Assembly: GCA_903945325.1 (NCBI GenBank)
Contig: CAJAVE010000376.1
Span: forward strand, 1 to 36,203
Direction: 5' to 3'
Source of the DNA: an uncultured beta proteobacterium
GTDB taxonomy: Bacteria > Pseudomonadota > Gammaproteobacteria > Burkholderiales > Burkholderiaceae_C
Length of the DNA: 36,203 nucleotides
The notes beneath the pieces were generated by a model. That model had not been told where the DNA came from, made no database searches, and saw only the letters and a program-made list of their open reading frames with translations. Shown here piece after piece: positions 1 to 8,271 of this stretch. Position numbers and translations under genes: made by a program. Every line of letters begins with the position of its first letter. Within the stretch, counting starts at the first letter, position 1.

Positions 1-3000
1 AGTGTGCCCACACCTTGCGCAGCATAGGTCAAGCCCGCAGGCAGGGTGTCGCTCAATGTGACCAGTCCACTGCTGGCGCTGCCACCCAGGTTGCTCACTG
101 TCAGCGTGTAGTTGCCGGTCTGGCCCGCATTCACCGTGGCGGCTGCCACGGTCTTTTGTATAACCAGCTTGGCTCCCGTGGGTTTGCTTACGGTGCAGGT
201 CGCGCAGCTGCCGTTGGTCACAGTCACCGTGTTGTCAATCGTGGTGACGTTGTCGGCGATCGGGTTGGCCACCGTGACGGTGTAGGTCTTGGACACCGGG
301 GTGCCCACGTTGACCGTGATCACCTGGTTGTGGGTGGTGCCGGCTGTGCAGGCTCCCTGCCCTGCCGTCCAGCCTTCGGCGCTGCCGGTGTAGCTGGTGT
401 TGGCCGGGGTGGTCTCGCACACCGAGGTGCTGGCCGAGGCGTTGGTGGCTGTCGTGGTGACGGTGTACAGCAACACATCACCGGCCTTGACGCTGGCGCC
501 GGGTGCGCCGCCGTTGACGCTGGTCAGGGTTTTGACGGTGGCCAGGGTGCCGGCTTCGCCAAAGTTGTAATTGATGCCGTCAACCCCCAACGAGAGATCA
601 ATGCCGGTAATGCGATCCGTATCAGCAACCGGTGAATTCGCTGCAGCCGTACCGGTGGAGACCGTGTTGACCGTGCCCACATTGACCGCTGCAACTCCGT
701 TGGTAAGGCCCGCAGGTGTCGCGGGCAGAGGCTCTTCCAGCACGTAAGTAATCAGCGGATTAAGATTGGTGAAGCTGTAGGTGCCGTTGACTGCAGTCGT
801 CGTTGTGGCAACCGAATTCGCCAGATCGGTCGCGTCGCGCAGCACGACCGTGGCGCTCTGGATATCAGAGTCAGTGCCGCCTGTGTAGCTGTTGTTTGCG
901 TTGATGTCCAGGTAAACGCGGCCCGACAAGCTGGGCCTGCGGACTTCAGGGAAGTTGTAGTTGGTACCGGCCTGATTTGCAGCCAATTTAATAGGGGTAT
1001 AGCTGGAGTTACCGGTCAGGCCACCCCTTGTGTACACACCCTGATCTCCTGCTGTTGGCGTGCCCGATAGCGTAGGCGCAGGCGGATCGATTGGACCATT
1101 GATATGGGTTGCCGGTTGCGTTTCTGTGACGGTATAACCGGTCGCGTCCGCAGGGCTCAAGTCATTGAACAAATAGGCGCCCGCACTGGCGGCACTGCCT
1201 GCCGTGGACTGGGTCAGGCTGACCGGATTGCCGTAAGCATCAGTCCCTGTCAACACCACAATGTTGCTCACATTCATGCCGGTGTCTGTTCCTGCGGCAC
1301 CCGTGGTGTAGGCAAACAAGCCGTTCACATTGGGGTCATTGAACACACGCCCGGCAATGGACGAGCGTTGCACAGTCAAGGTGGTGCACACCGATGTGTT
1401 ATTGCCCGCTGCAGGGTCAACCTGATCGGTCGTGGCGCTGGCACAGTTTGGCGTGGTGCCTCCGCTTGGGTAAGCCGTCATGCGCACAGGGACTGTGACC
1501 GTAGCGATTTCGCCAACATTGAGCGGATTCCCCGATCCCGTTGAAATATTGCAAGTCATCACCTGGCCCGATACGCCACATGTTCCGGTCTTGACCACTC
1601 CAGTTGTTGTGAAGCTCGGCGCTGCACCAAAAAATGCCATACCCGCCGGCAAGGTATCGGTCAAGGTGGTGGTGTCGCTATTGCCTGGGCCAGTGTTGGT
1701 GAGCGTGATGGTCCAATCAAACGGCTGACGCAACTGCACCGGATTGACCGATGGCGTCTTGGCAATCGTCAAATCCACCCGCTGTCGCACGGTCGTAGTC
1801 TCACCTTCACTGTTGTTGAGGACGACAATGTTGTCGGTCTCATTGGTGATGACCGTTGCATTGGTGTTGTAGGCGTCACCCCCCGTGGCAGGGGGCGAAC
1901 CGACGCGAAACACCAGGTAACGGTGCACTGCGGCGGCTCCACTGGCCAAATGGCCGGGGGCCGCAAAGGTGCAGGTCAGCGTCAAGGTGGCGGGCCCAGT
2001 CACAGAACTACCAATGTTGTCGCAAATACTGCCTGCAATGGTGCCGCTGTTGGTTGTGCTGGCCACCGTGCTGGCACCGCCATCACCCCGAAAGATTACG
2101 GTCTTGCCGGCAGGCGGGGTCATGGTGTAGGTGAAACCAAGGCCACTGACCAGCGAAGGGCCGTTGTTGGTCACGGCCACGTCATACGTGATGTCGTTGT
2201 TGGTGGACGCCGTACCGATGGCGGTCGCAGCAGGGTCGTAACCCAGCGGGTCGACGAGGTCGGTATTGTTGATGAGTGCATCGACTGCGGCCGGGTTAAT
2301 GGTCAGCGTGGCAGTTTTGCTATTGTTGCCGTTGTCGGTACCAGCCGTGTTTTCCTTTATTAGGGTACTGACAGTGGCTGTGTTACTCATCGTGCGCACG
2401 GCAACCCCTGACATCCAGTTGGGACGGACGATAACCGTCACGGTTCGCGTGTTGGTATTGTTAATTGCGGCTGCCCAGCTGCAAGTCACCGTGGGAGTAC
2501 CCGGGCCGTAAACCGTGTTGGCAGTCAGCCCGGAACATGTTCCACTGTTCGATGCCGACGCAGAGATAAAGGTAAAGCCTGCATCGCCTCCAGGAACGGT
2601 GAAAACATCGGCCACAGAGACACCGGTAGCCGGTGACGGCCCATTGTTTCGAATTGTCAATACATAGGTGACATTGGTTCCCGCCTGGGCTGGGTTGGCG
2701 GAAGTGATGTTCTTGCTGACCAACTCAATGTCGGCAATCGGGTCGATGGTGACCGAACCAGTGGCCGAATTGTTCGCTGGAGTGGGGTCGCCCTGCGTGG
2801 TGGATGTCACCGCCACATTGGGTGGGTTGGTAAACGGACCCGCAGTCAATGGGCGACTGACCGGCACCGTGAATGTCACCAGATCACCCGGTTTGAGTAC
2901 CGTTGCCCCCGCCTGATTACAGGTGATGGTTGAGGTGGTCAAAGTCCCAGCTGTCGGAGAGCAGGTGTAGGTTGCGGTGCTCAAACCCGAGGTATTGGTG

Positions 3001-4919
3001 ACCACGATACCGATGGCACCCAATACAGAACTGTTGTTGATGACGGCCGGAATGGTCAGTGTCATGCGGGTATCGGTCGCATCGGCGCCCGTCACGCTGG
3101 CATTGGTAAGGGTCGCCACATAGTTCACGGTGGTCTCGTCAAATTCGAGTGTTGTGGCCACACCGCCCGCGGTGGTCACGGTCAAGCCTGCGACCAGATC
3201 GGGGGAGTTTGGCACGGCCGTGACCGTGACAGACCGTGATGCTGGCCCATTGTTGGCGGGGTTGTAGTCACCTGGCGTGCCGGAATAGGCCACATTCGCA
3301 CTGTTGGTGGCCGTGCCATTTGCCATGGCCATGGTGGTGATGGTCAACACACTGGGTGCGACCCCGGAACCAAGCGCTGCGTTGTAAGTGCAAGTAACTG
3401 TTTCGGTGGTGACAACGGTGGCCGCAACGCAAGACCAGTTGCTGCCCGACGAGCTGACGTAGGTTTCAAAGGTTGTATCCAGTACATCCGTCACGGTAAT
3501 CGTGCCAGCCAAAGTCGCCACGCCACCCGCGGCATTGCTCACGGTGATCGTGCTTGTCATATTGGCGTTTTGCGCCACGATGGCGGGAGTCTTGGTTTTG
3601 CTTACACCCAGGTCCAGGCCGATGGGTGTCACGGTCACCGTCCGGGCCGCTGTGTTGTTACCCGCAATGGGGTCAGTCGGACCACCTGGGTTCACGGCGA
3701 CTGTACCGGTCAAAGTGAAATTTGTATTTCCTGAAACGGTGGCTGGCGTACCGGTGACGATCGTCAAAACACTGTTGGCGCCTGAGGCAAAGTTGCTTCC
3801 CAGGCTACAAGTCACCGTGATCGGGCTGCCCGCCGAACTGCAAGTCCAGCCATTGGTGCCAGTGGCGCTGGTCAGTGTGAAATCGGCTGGCAAGGGAAAA
3901 GAGACATTTGCGCCCGTGGTGGCGTCATAAGGCCCCAGGTTGCTGGGGCGCAACACAAAAGTCATGGCCGTGCCACCCGCGTTGGCAGACGAGGGGCTGG
4001 GTACGTCTTGCGTGATAGACAAGTCAAGGCCCGGATTGACGGTGACGCTGTCCGTGGCGCTGTCGTTGGCAGTCACCGGGTCACCCACGGTCGTTTGACC
4101 AATGCTTCCACCAACTGTCAGCGTACCGCCAGACACCTGGGAAGATATTTTGGTTACGATGGACAAGGTGGCATAGGCTGTTCCAGAAGCCAAAGCGGCG
4201 CGGGTACAAATGGCGTTTGGTGCCAGGTAGTTACAAGTCCAGCCCGTACCGGTACCTGACACGTAGGTTACCGTTCCTGGCAGGGGCACCGTCACTGTGA
4301 TTGGCCCAGAGGTGTCTGGCCCCAAATTGGAACCAGTGATCGACCAAGTCACATTGCCCGCCCCAACCGCCGGGTCGGGGGCGCCACTGATGGCAAAGCT
4401 CAAGTCAGCCCCGGCGTTGATGGTGGTGTTTTGCGTCAGACTGTCATTGCCGGGCGCAGTATCGGTGTTGTCTGTCTGAGTCGCAGTGGCGGATGGCGAA
4501 ATCGTGGCGGGTGTCGATGCTCCCGTCTGGATCACCAGCGCGATGGTTTTCCAGTCTGCCGATGTAATGTCCACCGGAACGGCCGCATAGGTACAGGTCA
4601 CTGTGCCTGGCGTGCCGCCGTTGTGCAGACAAGTGCCGCCCCCAGCACCATCGCTGACCGACACGAACGTGGTGTTGGCTGGAATAGGCCAAGTCACGAC
4701 GACATTGGTCGCAATGGCCGGTCCGCCGTTTTTGACAACCGTGGTGTAGGTAATCTGGCCCCCACGGATGGCGGGATCAGGGCTGTCCGTGAAGGAAGAC
4801 ACCTGCACATCCACATTGGCGGCTTGCGCTGTACCCATCACTCCAAAACCGACGCCGGCCACGCAAATCGCTGCCACTGCGCGCCAACCAGAGCGCTTCA
4901 CCCAATTCAAAATATTCAT
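1..4919 (-). CDS. Giant secreted DUF11/SdrD-B repeat protein (3' end outside window)
   Basis: I followed this frame codon by codon from the ATG at 4919 to the window edge. It has no stop in 1639 codons, so the gene is partial at its C-terminus. Residues 1-33 form a Sec signal peptide (MNILNWVKRSG, a hydrophobic stretch, then TAQA). The rest is a chain of beta-rich modules of about 120-160 residues, each opening with a (V/A)DL-type strand and carrying N-x-G-P and W-T/S-C elements; openings fall near residues 171, 298, 436, 573, 728, 880 and 1045. This is typical of the DUF11 (conserved repeat) family. Near residues 1183 and 1328 are two SdrD-B-like modules (GRVFNDPNVNG and GRVYLDINANN), after which DUF11-like modules resume near 1456 and 1583. 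Such proteins are usually exported surface or adhesive proteins; that role is inferred. The short plus-strand frames over it are shadows. Confidence 0.9.
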   Translation of the reverse strand, partial: MNILNWVKRSGWRAVAAICVAGVGFGVMGTAQAANVDVQVSSFTDSPDPAIRGGQITYTTVVKNGGPAIATNVVVTWPIPANTTFVSVSDGAGGGTCLHNGGTPGTVTCTYAAVPVDITSADWKTIALVIQTGASTPATISPSATATQTDNTDTAPGNDSLTQNTTINAGADLSFAISGAPDPAVGAGNVTWSITGSNLGPDTSGPITVTVPLPGTVTYVSGTGTGWTCNYLAPNAICTRAALASGTAYATLSIVTKISSQVSGGTLTVGGSIGQTTVGDPVTANDSATDSVTVNPGLDLSITQDVPSPSSANAGGTAMTFVLRPSNLGPYDATTGANVSFPLPADFTLTSATGTNGWTCSSAGSPITVTCSLGSNFASGANSVLTIVTGTPATVSGNTNFTLTGTVAVNPGGPTDPIAGNNTAARTVTVTPIGLDLGVSKTKTPAIVAQNANMTSTITVSNAAGGVATLAGTITVTDVLDTTFETYVSSSGSNWSCVAATVVTTETVTCTYNAALGSGVAPSVLTITTMAMANGTATNSANVAYSGTPGDYNPANNGPASRSVTVTAVPNSPDLVAGLTVTTAGGVATTLEFDETTVNYVATLTNASVTGADATDTRMTLTIPAVINNSSVLGAIGIVVTNTSGLSTATYTCSPTAGTLTTSTITCNQAGATVLKPGDLVTFTVPVSRPLTAGPFTNPPNVAVTSTTQGDPTPANNSATGSVTIDPIADIELVSKNITSANPAQAGTNVTYVLTIRNNGPSPATGVSVADVFTVPGGDAGFTFISASASNSGTCSGLTANTVYGPGTPTVTCSWAAAINNTNTRTVTVIVRPNWMSGVAVRTMSNTATVSTLIKENTAGTDNGNNSKTATLTINPAAVDALINNTDLVDPLGYDPAATAIGTASTNNDITYDVAVTNNGPSLVSGLGFTYTMTPPAGKTVIFRGDGGASTVASTTNSGTIAGSICDNIGSSVTGPATLTLTCTFAAPGHLASGAAAVHRYLVFRVGSPPATGGDAYNTNATVITNETDNIVVLNNSEGETTTVRQRVDLTIAKTPSVNPVQLRQPFDWTITLTNTGPGNSDTTTLTDTLPAGMAFFGAAPSFTTTGVVKTGTCGVSGQVMTCNISTGSGNPLNVGEIATVTVPVRMTAYPSGGTTPNCASATTDQVDPAAGNNTSVCTTLTVQRSSIAGRVFNDPNVNGLFAYTTGAAGTDTGMNVSNIVVLTGTDAYGNPVSLTQSTAGSAASAGAYLFNDLSPADATGYTVTETQPATHINGPIDPPAPTLSGTPTAGDQGVYTRGGLTGNSSYTPIKLAANQAGTNYNFPEVRRPSLSGRVYLDINANNSYTGGTDSDIQSATVVLRDATDLANSVATTTTAVNGTYSFTNLNPLITYVLEEPLPATPAGLTNGVAAVNVGTVNTVSTGTAAANSPVADTDRITGIDLSLGVDGINYNFGEAGTLATVKTLTSVNGGAPGASVKAGDVLLYTVTTTATNASASTSVCETTPANTSYTGSAEGWTAGQGACTAGTTHNQVITVNVGTPVSKTYTVTVANPIADNVTTIDNTVTVTNGSCATCTVSKPTGAKLVIQKTVAAATVNAGQTGNYTLTVSNLGGSASSGLVTLSDTLPAGLTYAAQGVGT

Positions 4920-4973
4920 CGTGCCATCCACATTTGTGAGCCACTCAACCGTGAAAATATATGACTTTTAGGG

Positions 4974-5019
4974 CTCTAGCCCCTATCAGCATTGCGCAAG
5001 CAGCTACCAAAAACATAGC
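4974..5019 (-). repeat. Dispersed intergenic repeat, copy B
   Basis: Read on the minus strand, this 46-bp element begins with an imperfect hairpin (GCTAT, 7-nt loop, GTAGC), continues with CTGCTTGCGC and ends in GGGGCTAGAG. It matches copy A at 7777-7822 in the opposite orientation at 33 of 46 positions without gaps. The pattern resembles a short intergenic repeat I remember as common in Comamonadaceae; that identification is from memory. It lies in the leader of the giant repeat-protein gene, 55 bp upstream of its start. Confidence 0.6.
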
Positions 5020-5090
5020 ACTGATACCCCAGCGCATGCTTCCACCACCCATTTTCCATCATGTGATTACAGTCACTGAAAATTACTGGA

Positions 5091-5150
5091 CCTGACTGAA
5101 ATGGCCCAAAGCTGACCAAAACTGCCAAAAACTGAAAGCAACTGCCCAAA
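5091..5150 (-). promoter_or_regulatory. Six tandem 10-bp direct repeats, candidate response-regulator binding array
   Basis: Plus-strand units are CCTGACTGAA, ATGGCCCAAA, GCTGACCAAA, ACTGCCAAAA, ACTGAAAGCA and ACTGCCCAAA, back to back with an exact 10-bp period. The consensus is ACTGCCCAAA, or TTTGGGCAGT in the direction of the downstream gene. One-turn spacing of direct repeats is what OmpR/PhoB-type regulators bind, and such a regulator is encoded 31 bp away at 5181-5858. The array starts about 170 bp upstream of the giant repeat-protein start at 4919. The repeat is seen directly; the binding role is inferred. Confidence 0.5.
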
Positions 5151-5180
5151 GTGCGCACTAATGCACACAAACAGTCGCGC

Positions 5181-5858
5181 TCACACAACGCGTACGGGGT
5201 CTCTCAGTTGGTATCCCACCTGCCGCACGACTTTTACGACGCCCGCATCGGCGCCGAGCTGCATCAGTTTTTTGCGCAGCCGGGCAATGTGCGCTTCCAG
5301 TGCATTCTTTTGGTCCTGAAGTGCCAGCAGTTCCATCAGTTGCCAGTGTTCAAGTTTGCGCTCGGGGGCGCAGGCCAGTGCATACAGCAATTTGACTTCT
5401 GGCTCACTTAAAACCACCGCACCCGCATCAGAGACCAGCTTGCGCTGCTGCAGGTCCAGCCGCCAGTGCGCCTGCAAAGGCAGGGGCTTGAGTCGGCGTG
5501 ACAAGGCTCCAATGGCCGCCCTAAGGGCCTCCATTGAGGTGGGTTTGGTAAGGTAGATGTCCGCACCCGAGTCATAGCCCTGAACCTTTTGGTCCAGCGA
5601 ACTTCTTCCGGTGAGCAGGATGATGCCCAGGTGGGGATGGCTACGGCGCAGCCGACTGGCCAGGCTCAAGCCGTCTTCGCCGGGCAGATTGATGTCAAGC
5701 ACCAGCAGATCAGCGGTGCTGAAGGCTGCCATTTCTACCAAAGATTCGGCACAGCTTGCGCCCTGCACCTGGTGGCCATGGGTGCGCAAGGCGGCCACCG
5801 TCATGTCACGCAGCGCGTCGTGGTCTTCTATGACGATGATATGGAGTGGGGTAACCAT
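5181..5858 (-). CDS. OmpR/PhoB-type two-component response regulator
   Basis: This 225-residue protein has a receiver domain at about 4-115: acidic pair E11/D12, phospho-acceptor D55 in VLDINLPGEDG, T83, and the conserved lysine K105 in LTKP. A winged-helix Trans_reg_C domain follows at about 130-220, ending with ALEAHIARLRKKL and VRQVGYQL, the usual recognition helix and wing. It is expected to be phosphorylated by the kinase encoded just upstream; its ATG lies 31 bp inside the end of that kinase gene, which implies translational coupling. The next gene in the same direction is the giant secreted repeat protein, and phased decamers lie between them, so that gene is the most obvious target (inference). 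The natural signal is not known. Confidence 0.93.
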   Translation of the reverse strand: MVTPLHIIVIEDHDALRDMTVAALRTHGHQVQGASCAESLVEMAAFSTADLLVLDINLPGEDGLSLASRLRRSHPHLGIILLTGRSSLDQKVQGYDSGADIYLTKPTSMEALRAAIGALSRRLKPLPLQAHWRLDLQQRKLVSDAGAVVLSEPEVKLLYALACAPERKLEHWQLMELLALQDQKNALEAHIARLRKKLMQLGADAGVVKVVRQVGYQLRDPVRVV

Positions 5859-7588
5859 AAGGTAAAGGTGATTTTGCCGTCCGCATTGCCGTTGGCCACT
5901 TGGCCGCCCAACAAGGCCGTCAAGGCGTGTACCAAATACAGACCCAGCCCCGAGCCCGTTTTGGCGTGCGCGCCGGGGCTGCGATAGTATTTCTCAAACA
6001 CCCGCGCAGGGTCTGGCACGCCCGCCACGCCCGGCAAGTTTTGCACGCAGATTTGCACACCGGCCGTGCCCCCGTGCACAACGGACTCGATGGTGATGTC
6101 AACCACGCTGTGATCAGGTGAATACTTAACCGCGTTGCTGACCAGGTTGGTCATAACGATTCGCAGGAGTTGGGGGTCGGTCTGAAGGTGCGTGGCATCG
6201 TGCCACGTCACGCGCACGCGGCCATCGACCCAGCGACCGGCCGACAGAGCAGCAAAAACTGCTTTCAAATCGCAGTGCTGCGCGTGCACACGCACTTTCT
6301 GATGCGTCAGTTCATCCAGCTGCTGGCAGCGTTCCACAATGCCAGTCATTTCATCCAGCGCCACCATCGCATAGTGCTTGTCCATGCCCTGGTCTTGCAT
6401 GGCCTGGGTGTCAATGCGCAGGATGGAAAGGGGTATCTTCAGCTCGTGGGTCAGCATGTCAATGAAGTGGTGTTGCTCAGACAGCGCCTGTTGCAGGGCG
6501 TCTGTGGCCATGCGGGTTTGCTTCTCACTGGCCTGCAGCCGCTGGTTGCTGCGGTGAATGTAGGCAGCGATGGCCATGCTGATGCCCAGCAGCGCCAAGG
6601 CCCCCGCCAAAGCTTGATAGAGCGGCGTGTGATCGGGCTTGGCGGCATCGAACAAAAAACCATCCGGCTTGAACCCCACAGAAAGCAGTCCGATGCTGGC
6701 ATAAGTGTCAGCAATGGCTTGCCAGCGGGCCGGGTTCATGTAGCCCACCTCGATCAGATTGGGTTGCAACAACGGCACCATCTGGTCGACTTCAAATTGC
6801 AGGTGTTCACGCGAACGCTTTTGGGAGTACTCGGCCAGGATCAAGTCAATGATTTCATCCGGATGGCTCTTGGCGTACTGCCAGCCGCGCAAACTGGCTG
6901 CCCGGAAAGCTTTGGCGCGCGCCGCATGCGTCTGCAGCTCGTGTTCAGAGGTGAAGAGGTTGTCGCCATAAAAATCGATACCGACCGAGCTCGGGCTAAA
7001 GGCGTGGTACGAATACCCGGCTTGCATGAAGTAAAAAGGCTCGTCAGACAGGTAGCCGGACATGGCGTCCACTGCCCCACTCATCAGGCTGCGGGAATCA
7101 AAGCCATGCGGCATCTGCTGCATCTCCTCCAGTGGCACCCCTTTTTTGCGCAGCAAGGCCAGCAGCTCCTGGGACTGCGGCTCCAGCATGATGCGTTTGC
7201 CACGTAAATCATGCAGATCAGTCATTTTGGAAGAGGTAAAGATCTGATACGGCGACTGCTGAAACACCACCGCCAGCACCACCACCGGCTTGCCCGCCGC
7301 GCGCTCCAGCAACAAATTGCTGGAGCCAACGCCATAGTGCGCGCTGCCATCGAGCACCCGGCCCACGGTATCGGTATGCGCGGTAGCCTCCAAAATTTCC
7401 ACGTCCAGCCCCGCCGCCAGGTAATAGCCCTGAGCCTTGGCGGCGTAGTAGCCGGCAAACTGGAATGCGTGTGTCCACTTGAGTTGCAGGGTGATCTTGT
7501 CCAGTGCCCAGGCCGATGGCGCTAAAGCCAGAAGCCAGACCATAGCGAACCAGTGCCAGCTCAATACGGTGCGTGTGGTCCTGGTCAC
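5828..7588 (-). CDS. Sensor histidine kinase with fused periplasmic NMT1/THI5-like binding domain
   Basis: From the GTG at 7588 the protein is 586 residues. Residues 1-28 form a signal peptide ending APSAWA. Residues about 30-320 are an NMT1/THI5-like ABC-type solute-binding domain (ITLQLKWTHAFQFAGYYAA, then GVGSSNLL), the fold that binds pyrimidine precursors or similar small molecules. A membrane helix (about 323-345) leads to a HisKA domain with the H-box FIDMLTHELKIP (His near 380), the N-box NLVSNAVKY (near 481) and the G-box GSGLGLYLVHAL (near 546). It probably senses a ligand directly in the periplasm and phosphorylates the regulator at 5181-5858. An alternative GTG at 7687 adds 33 residues ahead of the signal peptide, which is less likely. 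Neither start has a strong ribosome site. The ligand cannot be deduced. Confidence 0.9.
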   Translation of the reverse strand: MTRTTRTVLSWHWFAMVWLLALAPSAWALDKITLQLKWTHAFQFAGYYAAKAQGYYLAAGLDVEILEATAHTDTVGRVLDGSAHYGVGSSNLLLERAAGKPVVVLAVVFQQSPYQIFTSSKMTDLHDLRGKRIMLEPQSQELLALLRKKGVPLEEMQQMPHGFDSRSLMSGAVDAMSGYLSDEPFYFMQAGYSYHAFSPSSVGIDFYGDNLFTSEHELQTHAARAKAFRAASLRGWQYAKSHPDEIIDLILAEYSQKRSREHLQFEVDQMVPLLQPNLIEVGYMNPARWQAIADTYASIGLLSVGFKPDGFLFDAAKPDHTPLYQALAGALALLGISMAIAAYIHRSNQRLQASEKQTRMATDALQQALSEQHHFIDMLTHELKIPLSILRIDTQAMQDQGMDKHYAMVALDEMTGIVERCQQLDELTHQKVRVHAQHCDLKAVFAALSAGRWVDGRVRVTWHDATHLQTDPQLLRIVMTNLVSNAVKYSPDHSVVDITIESVVHGGTAGVQICVQNLPGVAGVPDPARVFEKYYRSPGAHAKTGSGLGLYLVHALTALLGGQVANGNADGKITFTLWLPHSISSS

Positions 7589-7776
7589 AAAAAGTCGCTG
7601 CTTTCTACGATGTCGGCAAACGAGTTCAGACTGGTACGCAAGCGACCCCTCCCGTACGGTAGTTAGTTCAAGTCCGTAGTCTGACACAAGAGGCGCTCAA
7701 ACCCTCGCCACCGAATGGCTACACGCCGACGTGCGCAAAGCGGGCTGCTTCAAAGGCATGCGTGGGAATCAGGTTT

Positions 7777-7822
7777 GCTACTGCTTTAGTAGCTGGTTGC
7801 GCAGTTTCCACGGGGGCTAGAG
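7777..7822 (+). repeat. Dispersed intergenic repeat, copy A
   Basis: The element starts with a perfect 6-bp hairpin (GCTACT, loop GCTTT, AGTAGC), continues with TGGTTGCGCA and ends in GGGGCTAGAG. It aligns with copy B (4974-5019, minus) at 33 of 46 positions. A T-rich tail follows at about 7827-7841, so a transcript from the left could also end here, although no gene reads into it from that side. Confidence 0.6.
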
Positions 7823-8271
7823 GCGCTTTTTACTCTTTTTTAGTCGCGAAATCTGGTATTTGATGCCGCCAGGCAGCGCGGGCAGGGACTACTCGTGCGG
7901 CCAGCACCACGGCTTCGGCTCGCGCAGCAACTGGGTGATGCCAGCCGTAACCCGCTTGCTGTCACTGCCGTCCTGCATGGACACCAGCAGCGCGACAGGT
8001 GTACGCCACACATCCAGAGACGCCGGGTTGCGTGCGAAAGAATTGACCGTCATCCAATGACCTTGCATAAAGAGGCCGCCTGGTCATTGTGGTGTGAGCC
8101 AGTGTCCGGCATATTGAGACAGCTTAAGTCTTGTAAAGTTGCCACAAATGCTCCCGTTGACCATCAGCATGGACAATGGCACACCCCGACTGGATCGTCT
8201 GTTGCCTGGCGTACATAAGCCTGGACGCTCCGACTTTGAACCTTGGCGGCCCGTGAAGGAAAACTCCAATC
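7823..8271. other. Gene-poor gap between sensor kinase and Cds1-like gene
   Basis: I see no convincing gene here. A minus-strand frame from the ATG at 8053 to a TAG at 7889 would encode 54 residues (starting MTVNSFARNPASL) with no recognisable domain; it could be a remnant or chance. A 46-codon plus-strand frame at 8169-8306 overlaps the start of the next gene and looks spurious. The segment should hold the promoter of the gene at 8272, but I could not pick a clear -35/-10 pair. Confidence 0.4.

Noticed and set aside
15..2363. Several plus-strand frames of 140-206 codons (15-635, 1104-1544, 1923-2363)
   Set aside because: They lie in the frame mirroring the continuous minus-strand DUF11 repeat gene, have Gly/His/Arg/Val-rich shadow composition and no domains.
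4976..5188. Minus-strand 70-codon frame after the response regulator
   Set aside because: It spans the tandem decamers and the dispersed repeat and has no ribosome site or domain; intergenic structure explains the sequence better.
6170..7207. Plus-strand 345-codon frame
   Set aside because: It is antisense to the sensor kinase, whose solute-binding and kinase motifs are clear; the antisense translation shows no family features.
7889..8053. Minus-strand 54-codon frame in the gap
   Set aside because: No recognisable domain or ribosome site; kept only as a possible remnant in the gap description.
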